This document shows, one piece after another, positions 5,498 to 11,633 of a stretch of DNA of 11,633 bases. Below the pieces are notes generated by a model that saw nothing but the letters and a program-made list of their open reading frames with translations, ran no database searches and was not told the DNA's origin. The stretch's first letter is position 1. The number at the start of each line of letters is the position of its first letter. Both the position numbers and the translations under genes were made by a program. Origin of the DNA: RHKX01 sp964641695 (GTDB lineage Bacteria > Actinomycetota > Thermoleophilia > Solirubrobacterales > 70-9). The DNA lies in assembly GCA_964641695.1 (NCBI GenBank), contig CAZXKG010000083.1:1-11633 (forward strand), given 5' to 3'.

Positions 5498-8400
5498 ATG
5501 AGCGGTACAGCAGTTTCAGGCGGGGGCCTGGGGACTGCTGTGCGCCGGCGCGCGGTGGGTAGTCGCGCTCGCCCATCGCCGCCCCAGGCTCCGGTCGGCG
5601 GAGACGTGTCCCTGGACGATCGCTATCGCCTTCCCGAGGGGCGCGTGTTCATGGGTGGGGTTCAGGCTCTGGTCCGCGTCCTGCTCGACCAGCACCGGGC
5701 CGACGCTCGCTCCGGCCTGCGCACCGCTTCGTTCGTCTCCGGGTATCAGGGCTCGCCGCTGGCCGGCTTCGACCGGGAGCTCGCGGGGCTCGGCGAGCTG
5801 GCGACCGAGCACGCTATCGAACATCGTCCCGGCGTCAACGAGGAGCTCGGCGCGACCGCGGTCTGGGGCTCGCAGCTCGCCGGGACGATGCCGGGCGCGA
5901 AGTACGACGGGGTGGTCGGCGTCTGGTACGGGAAGGCTCCGGGTCTCGATCGGGCGGCGGACGCGATCCGGCACGGGAACTACGTAGGGGCCGACCCACG
6001 TGGAGGGGTGCTCGCCCTCTGCGGTGACGATCCCTCGGCGAAGTCCTCGACGCTCCCGAGCGCCTCCGAGCCGTTGCTCGCGGCTCTGCAGGTTCCGGTG
6101 TTCTCCCCGGGCAGCGTCCAGGAGGCGCTCGACCTCGGACGTCACGCGATCGCCTGCTCACGAGCGAGTGGGCTCTGGTCGGCGTTGAAGGTCGTCACCG
6201 ACGTGGCGGATGCCACCGAGTCCGTCGAGGTCGGGATCGATCGGGTCACCCCGGTCGTGCCCGAGCTCGACTGGGAGGGCCGCCGCTTCGTCCACCGTCC
6301 CTCCGCCGACCTCCTCGCCCCGCGAACGCTGGAGATGGAGCGTGCCCTTTCGGGCGCGCGGCTCGAGCTGGCTCGTCGTTACGGGCGGGCGAACGGGATC
6401 AACGCAGTGATCGAGGCCGCCGCCGGGTCGCCGGCGGCAGGGCTGGGGGTGGTCGCCTCCGGAGCTGTGTTCGGCGCCGTGCGTCGGGCCCTCGCCGGGC
6501 TGGGCCTCGAAGGTGTGGACTCCGAGCCCGCCCTTCGGCTGTTGCGCGTGGGGATGCCGTTCCCGTTCGACCACGACGTCGCGCGCGAGTTCGCCGCGGG
6601 CCTCGACGAGATCCTCGTGATCGAGGAGAAGGGCGCCCTCCTCGAATCGTCGATCAGGGACGCCCTCTACGGAGAGCGAGCTCGGCCGTTGGTCGTCGGC
6701 AAGCGCGACGAGCAGGGTGCGCCGCTCGTTCCCGATCACGGTGTCCTCTCCGAGGAGCTGATCGCTCGTGTCCTCGCCGGGCGCTATCTGCTCCGCGACG
6801 ACGACCGAGCGGTCCGGTCGGGCTTGGAGCGGCTGGCGGCGTTGGAGCAGCGCCCTGCGATCGATCTCGGCGCGTCGAGGAGCCCGTTCTTCTGCTCGGG
6901 ATGTCCGCACAGCGTCTCGACCGCCGCGCCGGACGACGAGATCGTCGGCGCGGGGATCGGCTGTCACGCCATGGTCCTGCTCTCCCAGCGGGGACGCGGA
7001 GACGTCCGCGGGATCACCCAGATGGGCGGCGAGGGGGCGCAGTGGGTCGGGGTTGCGCCGTTCGCGGAGGTTCAGCACTTCACCCAGAACCTCGGCGACG
7101 GAACGTTCCACCACTCGGGATCGCTGGCGATCCGAGCGGCGGTCGCGGCGGATCTCGACATCACCTACAAGCTCCTCTACAACGGCACGGTTGCGATGAC
7201 CGGCGGCCAGAGGGTGGAGGGCGGGCTGCCGATCGAGGCCGCCGTGCGTTCGCTGCTGGCGGAGGGGGTGAGACGGCTCGCGATCACGACCGAGGACGTC
7301 GCCCGCTACGAGGACGTGCAGCTACCCGCGGGGGTGCGGGTTCACGACCGGTCCGAGCTGCCGGCGGTTCAGCGAGAGCTGGCCCAGGTTCCCGGAGTGA
7401 CGATCCTGCTCCACGATCAGGCATGCGCGACCGAGCTCCGCCGGGCCCGTCGGCGAGGACGGGCCCCCGAGCCCGCCGAGCGAGTCGTGATCAACGAGCG
7501 CGTCTGCGAGGGGTGTGGCGACTGCGGGGAGAAGTCGAGCTGCCTGTCGGTCGAGCCCGTCGAGACCGAGTTCGGACGCAAGACGCGGATCGACGCGACC
7601 ACCTGCAACAAGGACTACACCTGCCTGCAGGGCGACTGCCCGTCCTTCATGACGGTCGTCGAGCGACCGCGGAAGGAGCGGCGAGCGGCGGAGTTGCCCG
7701 GCGTGGTGCTGCCGGAGCCGACCGGTCTGCCCGAGGCGGCCCGGATCCGGATGATCGGGATCGGTGGCACCGGGGTCGTCACGGTCAGCCAGGTGCTCGG
7801 GATGGCCGCGACCCTCGATGGCCGCCAGGTCGCCGGGCTCGATCAGACCGGCCTCTCCCAGAAGGCGGGGCCGGTCGTCTCCGACGTGCGCATCGGCGCC
7901 GAGTCGCTCGGGGGCTCCGGGGCGATCGCCGCGGGGGAGGCGGACGCGATCCTGGCCTTCGACCTGCTCGGCGCGACCGCCAAGGTCCTGCGGGTGGCGG
8001 ACGCGGGGAGGACCGTCGCGATCGCGAACACGTCCATCGTCCCCACCGGGGCGATGGTGAGCGAAGTCGACTCCGCGAGGCCGGACCTGCTCGCGGCGTG
8101 CGAGGCGGTCGACGCGGCGACGTCGGCATCGGACAACCTCTACTTCGATGCGCGGCGACTCGCCGAGCGGATCTTCGGCGACGCGACCCCTGCCAACGTG
8201 ATCGTCCTCGGCGCCGCGTGGCAGCGAGGGCTCCTGCCCGTGTCGCGGGCGGCGATCGAGCGGGCGTTCGAGCTCAACGCGACGGGTGTAGACCGGAACC
8301 TGGCTGCCTTCGCCTGGGGCCGGGCCGCAATCGCCGATCCCGGCCTCGTCCACGAGCGGATCGAGGATTCCGGTTCCGGCGGGCCGGCGGGCATCAGCCG

Positions 8401-9070
8401 CCGTGACTCCGTCCTGATCGATCGGGTGCCGGGCGCTGAGTCAGGCACCGAGCTGAGGCGGTTGCTCGAGATCAGGATCCCCGACCTGCGGGGTTGGGGC
8501 GGAGGTCGCGCCGCCGCCGAGTACGCCGAGCGGGTGGCGGCCGTCGCCCGGATCGAGAACGAGCGGATCGCGGGCAGCGCCGACGTGACCGAGGCGTTCG
8601 CCCGTGGATTGCACAAGCTGTCCGCCTACAAGGACGAGTACGAAGTCGCTCGTCTCCATCTGCAGTGGCTCGCCTCCCTGCCACCCGGCGCCCGCGCTCA
8701 CATCCATCTCCAGCCGCCGCTGCTTCGGGCGCTCGGCCTCCGCCGCAAGCTGCGATTCGGGCGATGGTTCAAGCCGTTCCTGCATCTCCTGCGGGTCGGG
8801 CGGATCCTGCGCGGGACGCCGCTGGATCCGTTCGGCTACGCGCGGTTGCGCAAGGTGGAGCGGGAGCTCCCCCGCGAGTACGTGGAGATCGTCGCTCGAG
8901 CCGTCGGCCGGCTCGAGCCGGAGACCCTCCCCGACGTTCTGGAGGTGGCGTCGCTGCCCGATCTGGTCCGCGGCTACGAGGAGATCAAGCTGGCATCCGT
9001 CGAGCGGTTCCGCGGACGCGGGCTGGACCTCAGCGCCGCCCTGGATGGCCGGTCGCCAACAGGCCCTTGA
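5498..9070 (+). CDS. Indolepyruvate / 2-oxoacid ferredoxin oxidoreductase, single-chain (fused subunits)
   Basis: A 1190-residue fused enzyme of the indolepyruvate ferredoxin oxidoreductase family. It decarboxylates a 2-oxoacid (typically indole- or phenylpyruvate) with CoA to the acyl-CoA and CO2, passing electrons to ferredoxin. The N-terminal pyrimidine-binding domain begins around residue 40 (FVSGYQGSPLAGFDREL). The TPP domain carries FFCSGCPHS (Cys about 466), GIGCHAM (about 489) and GDGTFHHSGSLAI. An iron-sulfur segment has CEGCGDC (670, 673, 676), Cys 681 and later cysteines at about 703, 709 and 714 (CNKDYTC...DCPSF). The gamma-type domain starts near 750 with GIGGTGVVTVSQVLG, then DQTGLSQKAGPV at about 782. 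The C-terminal 250 residues are a family-specific helical tail. The first 36 residues look disordered. A GTG at 5606 preceded by GGCGGAG is an alternative start, but the promoter at 5461-5489 favours 5498. The 3' end overlaps the TetR gene by 41 bases. Confidence 0.92.
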   Translation: MSGTAVSGGGLGTAVRRRAVGSRARPSPPQAPVGGDVSLDDRYRLPEGRVFMGGVQALVRVLLDQHRADARSGLRTASFVSGYQGSPLAGFDRELAGLGELATEHAIEHRPGVNEELGATAVWGSQLAGTMPGAKYDGVVGVWYGKAPGLDRAADAIRHGNYVGADPRGGVLALCGDDPSAKSSTLPSASEPLLAALQVPVFSPGSVQEALDLGRHAIACSRASGLWSALKVVTDVADATESVEVGIDRVTPVVPELDWEGRRFVHRPSADLLAPRTLEMERALSGARLELARRYGRANGINAVIEAAAGSPAAGLGVVASGAVFGAVRRALAGLGLEGVDSEPALRLLRVGMPFPFDHDVAREFAAGLDEILVIEEKGALLESSIRDALYGERARPLVVGKRDEQGAPLVPDHGVLSEELIARVLAGRYLLRDDDRAVRSGLERLAALEQRPAIDLGASRSPFFCSGCPHSVSTAAPDDEIVGAGIGCHAMVLLSQRGRGDVRGITQMGGEGAQWVGVAPFAEVQHFTQNLGDGTFHHSGSLAIRAAVAADLDITYKLLYNGTVAMTGGQRVEGGLPIEAAVRSLLAEGVRRLAITTEDVARYEDVQLPAGVRVHDRSELPAVQRELAQVPGVTILLHDQACATELRRARRRGRAPEPAERVVINERVCEGCGDCGEKSSCLSVEPVETEFGRKTRIDATTCNKDYTCLQGDCPSFMTVVERPRKERRAAELPGVVLPEPTGLPEAARIRMIGIGGTGVVTVSQVLGMAATLDGRQVAGLDQTGLSQKAGPVVSDVRIGAESLGGSGAIAAGEADAILAFDLLGATAKVLRVADAGRTVAIANTSIVPTGAMVSEVDSARPDLLAACEAVDAATSASDNLYFDARRLAERIFGDATPANVIVLGAAWQRGLLPVSRAAIERAFELNATGVDRNLAAFAWGRAAIADPGLVHERIEDSGSGGPAGISRRDSVLIDRVPGAESGTELRRLLEIRIPDLRGWGGGRAAAEYAERVAAVARIENERIAGSADVTEAFARGLHKLSAYKDEYEVARLHLQWLASLPPGARAHIHLQPPLLRALGLRRKLRFGRWFKPFLHLLRVGRILRGTPLDPFGYARLRKVERELPREYVEIVARAVGRLEPETLPDVLEVASLPDLVRGYEEIKLASVERFRGRGLDLSAALDGRSPTGP

Positions 9071-9650
9071 GAACGACGCTGGAGTACAGGTCCGCGATCT
9101 CCTCGGCGGAGGCTGAGCCCGAGGGGTCGAACCACTCGTTCCCCCAGACGCACATGCCGAGGATCCCGAAGCCGATCAGCTTCGGATCGCCGACGTCGGC
9201 GAGGTCTCCCGACTTCACCCCGGTCGCGATCACCTCGGTCAGCATCTCCTCGTATCGGTCTCGCTTGCGCTTCAGCCGCTTGAAGTTCGCCGGGGTCAAG
9301 GCCCTGCGCTCGCGGATGAAGACGGACATGCTCTTGCGGTGCTCGGGGAGGGTCCCGACGACCATCTCGATCACTCGCGACAGCTTCGCCGCGGGCTCGA
9401 GGTCGGAGTCGTGGATCTCCTCGAGCCGGGCGAGCTCGCGGTCGAGGTAGTCCTCGTGGATCGTCCTCAGCACGTCGTTCTTGCTCTCGAAGTGGTGGTA
9501 GAAGGCACCCTTCGTCAGCCGGGCCTTCGAGACGATCTCCTGCACGCCGGTCGCGTCGTAGCCGCGCCGGTGGAAGAGGTCGGTGGCCACCGACAGGATC
9601 TTCCTGGCGGCGGGCGAGCGCTGCGTTGGTTGCAGTTTCGTTGCCGGCAT
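9030..9650 (-). CDS. TetR/AcrR family transcriptional regulator (KstR2/PfmR-like)
   Basis: A 206-residue regulator. The TetR helix-turn-helix is at about 34-54 (TGVQEIVSKARLTKGAFYHHF, then ESK). The ligand domain has RERRALTPANFKRLKRKRDRY and the C-terminal IGFGILGMCVWGNEWF pattern. This type is seen in KstR2-like and other acyl-CoA-responsive TetR proteins, so an acyl-CoA ligand is a reasonable inference. A GTG at 9716 would add 22 residues, but it lies next to the operator at 9698-9713, which would then fall inside the coding region; the ATG at 9650 fits the domain start better. A TAGGCT box on the minus strand (9661-9666) lies ten bases before this ATG. The 3' end runs 41 bases into the tail of the convergent oxidoreductase gene. 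It diverges from the ketopantoate-reductase-family gene and probably controls that gene and itself. Confidence 0.88.
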   Translation of the reverse strand: MPATKLQPTQRSPAARKILSVATDLFHRRGYDATGVQEIVSKARLTKGAFYHHFESKNDVLRTIHEDYLDRELARLEEIHDSDLEPAAKLSRVIEMVVGTLPEHRKSMSVFIRERRALTPANFKRLKRKRDRYEEMLTEVIATGVKSGDLADVGDPKLIGFGILGMCVWGNEWFDPSGSASAEEIADLYSSVVLKGLLATGHPGRR

Positions 9651-9697
9651 CGACGCGATGAGCCTACTCGAAGCGGTAGGCGTAGCCAGGTCTTCAC

Positions 9698-9713
9698 CAG
9701 ACCGACCGGTCTG
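9698..9713. promoter_or_regulatory. TetR-type operator palindrome between the TetR gene and the reductase gene
   Basis: CAGACCG (9698-9704), AC, CGGTCTG (9707-9713): perfect 7-bp arms around a two-base centre, with the same architecture and the same ACCGNNCGGT core as the site at 2933-2948. It lies 47 bases upstream of the TetR ATG and where the -35 of the reductase promoter would fall if TAGCCT (9735-9740) is its -10. It is the natural candidate site for the adjacent TetR protein. Confidence 0.65.
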
Positions 9714-9747
9714 CACGTTGAGGGCCCTCGCTGTTAGCCTGCGAGAC

Positions 9748-9755
9748 GGAGAGGA
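9748..9755 (+). promoter_or_regulatory. Strong Shine-Dalgarno of the reductase gene
   Basis: GGAGAGGA lies eight bases before the ATG at 9764 and fixes that start. It is one of the few clear ribosome-binding sites in the window, in contrast with the apparently leaderless genes at 2946, 5442 and 5498. Confidence 0.7.
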
Positions 9756-9763
9756 GAAACCCG

Positions 9764-10735
9764 ATGACGTCCAGTTCCGGTCAGTTGAAAATCGCAGTTC
9801 TCGGCTCGGGAGCGATGGGTTCGGTGTTCGGCGGCAGGTTGACGCAGGTGGGAGGCGAGGTCACCCTGGTCGATCCTTGGCGCGAGCACATGGAGGCGGT
9901 CGCCTCCGACGGGCTCGTCCTGGAGGAGCCGGACGGGACCGGGCACCTGACCCGTCCCAGCGCCCTGCACGACCCGCGGGAGCTGGGGCCGGTCGACGCC
10001 GTGATCGTGCTCACCAAGGGTTTCGCGACTCGCGAGGCGGCTGAGTCGATCGCGCATGCGGTCGGTCCCGAGACGGTGGTCGCCACGCTTCAGAACGGGC
10101 TGGGGCTCGACGAGGTTCTCGCGGACGTGTTCACCGCCGAGCAGGTCGCCGCCGGCACGACGACCGTCGGCGCCGAGATCGTCGCTCCGGGGCGCACCCG
10201 GATGACGCCCGCGACCGCGGCCGGTGAGGCGGTGACGCATCTGTCGCGCCCCCGGGGCGCGGGGGGGACGCCGGAGACGATGGCGCGACTGGTCGAGCTG
10301 CTCGAGGTCGCGCGCCTCCCCACCCAGGTCTACGACGGCATCGGCGCGATGGTCTGGACCAAGCTGTCGATGGCGGCGTCGATGGCCCCGATGACCGCGA
10401 TCCTCGACTGCAAGATCGGCGAGGTCTGGGGCAGCGAGCACGGCCGCGTCGCAATCCGGGAGATCTTCGACGAGATCATGGCCGTCGCCGCCGCGGAGGG
10501 CGTGGAGCTCGATGTCGACGAGGTGTGGGCCCACTGCGCGACGACGTGGGACAACTGCCCCGACCATCACACGTCGATGCAGTTCGATCTCTCGCGGGGT
10601 CGTCGCACCGAGATCGACACCTTCTCGCTGGAGATCGCTCGGCGGGCCCGCGAGCACGGAATCGCGGCCGGTGCCGTGGAGCTCTCCGGTCGTCTCGTCG
10701 AGATGATCAGCGAGCGCGGCCGGGCGAGCGCATGA
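9764..10735 (+). CDS. Ketopantoate reductase family protein (PanE/ApbA-like 2-oxoacid reductase)
   Basis: A 323-residue protein with the two-domain PanE fold. The N-terminal Rossmann motif is VLGSGAMGSVFGGRL at about 12-26, and LQNGLG follows the nucleotide-binding half. The C-terminal catalytic domain keeps the catalytic Lys (about 200, WTKL) and the Glu of TEID (about 283). Family enzymes reduce ketopantoate to D-pantoate with NADPH. Here, however, the stretch after the Lys reads KLSMAASMAPMTA, where E. coli PanE has KLxxNxxxNPLTA. Both substrate-binding Asn positions (180 and 184 in E. coli numbering) are Ala at about 204 and 208. The fold is therefore clear but the substrate is probably another 2-oxo or 3-oxo compound, so panE is not assigned. 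It has a good Shine-Dalgarno, diverges from the TetR gene, and is followed by a 143-base gap. Confidence 0.87.
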   Translation: MTSSSGQLKIAVLGSGAMGSVFGGRLTQVGGEVTLVDPWREHMEAVASDGLVLEEPDGTGHLTRPSALHDPRELGPVDAVIVLTKGFATREAAESIAHAVGPETVVATLQNGLGLDEVLADVFTAEQVAAGTTTVGAEIVAPGRTRMTPATAAGEAVTHLSRPRGAGGTPETMARLVELLEVARLPTQVYDGIGAMVWTKLSMAASMAPMTAILDCKIGEVWGSEHGRVAIREIFDEIMAVAAAEGVELDVDEVWAHCATTWDNCPDHHTSMQFDLSRGRRTEIDTFSLEIARRAREHGIAAGAVELSGRLVEMISERGRASA

Positions 10736-10753
10736 GCGTCCGAGCCGGCGTTC

Positions 10754-10797
10754 TCGACACGCTGGGATCAAACATGCATATATTTGCAATGTACACT
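10754..10797 (+). promoter_or_regulatory. AT-rich putative promoter of the hydantoinase-type gene
   Basis: An AT-rich island stands out from the GC-rich surroundings. TCGACA (10754-10759) resembles a -35, with TATATT (10779-10784) 19 bases on or CATATA (10777-10782) 17 bases on. TACACT (10792-10797) is an alternative -10. An imperfect inverted repeat TGCA-N6-TGCA (10775-10788) sits across it. The leader to the ATG would be about 75-90 bases and includes a small hairpin ATGGGC/GCCCAT (10815-10820, 10828-10833). The exact elements are uncertain. Confidence 0.4.
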
Positions 10798-10878
10798 GCC
10801 GACCAAGCGGTTGGATGGGCTGTTGAGGCCCATGGGATCGGCCCGCGAAGCCGACGAGGAGAGAGGACGGGATGACGA

Positions 10879-11633
10879 ATGGCGACTGAGGCGGAGCCGA
10901 ATGGCGTGACTGAGGCGGAGTCGAATAGCGCGTACTTCTGCGGAGTTGACATCGGCGGCACGTTCACCGACTGCGTGGCCGTCGACGAGAACGGGACGAC
11001 GACGCTGGCCAAGGTCTCTTCGACTCCGCCGAACTTCGCGGCCGGCTTCGTCGACGCACTCGAGGCGATCTCGGGCGAGCTCGGCCTCGGGCTCGAGGAG
11101 TTCCTCTCGCAGACGAACCTCCTGCTCCACGGCACCACGGTGGCGACCAACGTGCTCGTTCAGAGGACCGGGGCGAAGGCGGGCCTGATCACCACCGCGG
11201 GTCACGCTGACGCCCTGATCATGATGCGCTCCGCCGGCCGCTCGGCGGGGCTGACGATCGAGGAGCTGCTGCACGTCTCCCGGCACAAGAAGCCGGATCC
11301 GATCATCCCCCGCCGCTTGATCCGCGAGGTCTCCGAGCGGGTCGACTGGGCCGGCGACGTGGTCATCGAGCTGAACGAGGACGAGGCGCGTCGCGCCGTC
11401 GAGGAGCTCGTCGCCGAGGGCGTCGAGGCGATCGCGATCTCGTTCCTCTGGGGCTTCGTCAACACCGACCACGAGCTGCGGGTCAAGGAGATCGCGGAGG
11501 AGGTCGCGCCGGGGATCGCGATCACCTGCGCCCACGAGCTGATCGCCAAGCCGGGCGAGTACGAGCGCACCGCGGCCGCGGCGATCAACGCCTTCATCGG
11601 CCCGGCGACCTCCGCCTACATCCGCGAGGTCGA
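10879..11633 (+). CDS. Hydantoinase A / oxoprolinase family protein, N-terminal part (3' truncated by window)
   Basis: The first 251 codons of a HyuA-type subunit; relatives run to about 700 residues. Landmarks are the sugar-kinase-like ATP motif GVDIGGTFTDCVAVD at about 22-36, the HGTTVATNVLVQR segment starting at His 84, GLITTAGHADALIMMR, and the domain boundary with ISFLWGFVN...HELRVKEI and AHELIAKPGEYERT. The family covers ATP-dependent N-methylhydantoinase, 5-oxoprolinase and the ATPase subunits of acetone or acetophenone carboxylase. Which one applies cannot be told without the C-terminus and a HyuB partner to the right. The ATG at 10879 is the only ATG in the frame before the ATP motif. 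The purine-rich GAGGAGAGAGGA (10855-10866) is closer to an out-of-frame ATG at 10872 that stops after five codons. The N-terminal tail holds a duplicated octapeptide encoded by a 24-bp tandem repeat. Confidence 0.88.
   Translation, partial: MATEAEPNGVTEAESNSAYFCGVDIGGTFTDCVAVDENGTTTLAKVSSTPPNFAAGFVDALEAISGELGLGLEEFLSQTNLLLHGTTVATNVLVQRTGAKAGLITTAGHADALIMMRSAGRSAGLTIEELLHVSRHKKPDPIIPRRLIREVSERVDWAGDVVIELNEDEARRAVEELVAEGVEAIAISFLWGFVNTDHELRVKEIAEEVAPGIAITCAHELIAKPGEYERTAAAAINAFIGPATSAYIREV
10885..10932 (+). repeat. 24-bp tandem repeat in the 5' coding end
   Basis: Two adjacent 24-base units, 10885-10908 and 10909-10932, differ at only three positions. Each begins ACTGAGGCGGAG. A partial unit GAATGGCG precedes them at 10877-10884. 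They encode TEAEPNGV and TEAESNSA, so the reading frame is kept and copy-number change would only alter tail length. Confidence 0.75.

Noticed and set aside
5481..5498. TGGT-N10-ACCA as a GntR operator
   Set aside because: The half-sites match the FadR-type pattern but the spacing is far too wide for known FCD regulators, and the flanks pair poorly.
6901..8406. 501-codon open frame on the plus strand
   Set aside because: It is a shifted frame within the ferredoxin oxidoreductase gene, dominated by Arg, Gly and Ala and without family motifs.

Overview
The window is very GC-rich DNA, roughly 70% by eye. The best fit is a high-GC actinobacterium, possibly Thermoleophilia or a relative. This placement is inferred from four things: codon usage dominated by G/C third positions, a luciferase-like F420-type oxidoreductase, apparently leaderless genes with TAnnnT boxes just before the ATG, and a PtpB-type phosphatase remnant. 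No rRNA, tRNA, CRISPR array, insertion sequence or phage gene was seen.

Left part (1-2479, all + strand). It holds the 3' end of a FadB/FadJ-type 3-hydroxyacyl-CoA dehydrogenase. A phosphotransferase-family kinase of the ACAD10/11 N-domain type follows 16 bases later, and then a luciferase-like oxidoreductase. This is a fatty-acid or acyl-CoA breakdown neighbourhood.

Junction (2480-2945). Two tandem copies of a long extragenic hairpin built on TTTCGTGGA lie between converging genes. Next comes a minus-strand remnant of a PtpB-like tyrosine phosphatase that has lost its catalytic half. It ends almost at a palindromic operator over the start of the next gene.

Middle part (2946-9070). It holds an AMP-forming acyl-CoA synthetase (+), a GntR/FCD regulator (-), and a 1190-residue single-chain indolepyruvate/2-oxoacid ferredoxin oxidoreductase (+). 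The last two diverge from a compact 55-base region with two apparently leaderless promoters.

Right part (9030-11633). A TetR regulator (-) overlaps the tail of the oxidoreductase gene and diverges from a ketopantoate-reductase-family gene (+) across an intergenic region with a palindromic operator. The 5' part of a hydantoinase A/oxoprolinase-type gene follows and runs off the window.

Working model (inference). The acyl-CoA synthetase makes CoA thioesters from free acids, and the ferredoxin oxidoreductase makes them from 2-oxoacids such as arylpyruvates. Beta-oxidation genes and two regulators of types that often sense acids or acyl-CoAs surround them. The TetR-side operator and the one over the acyl-CoA synthetase start share ACCGNNCGGT, so one TetR may control both. 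The ketopantoate-reductase homologue lacks two canonical substrate-binding asparagines, so it probably reduces a different 2-oxoacid. No clearly new defence or mobile system is visible. The most novel items are the hairpin repeat family, the shared operator and the altered reductase.
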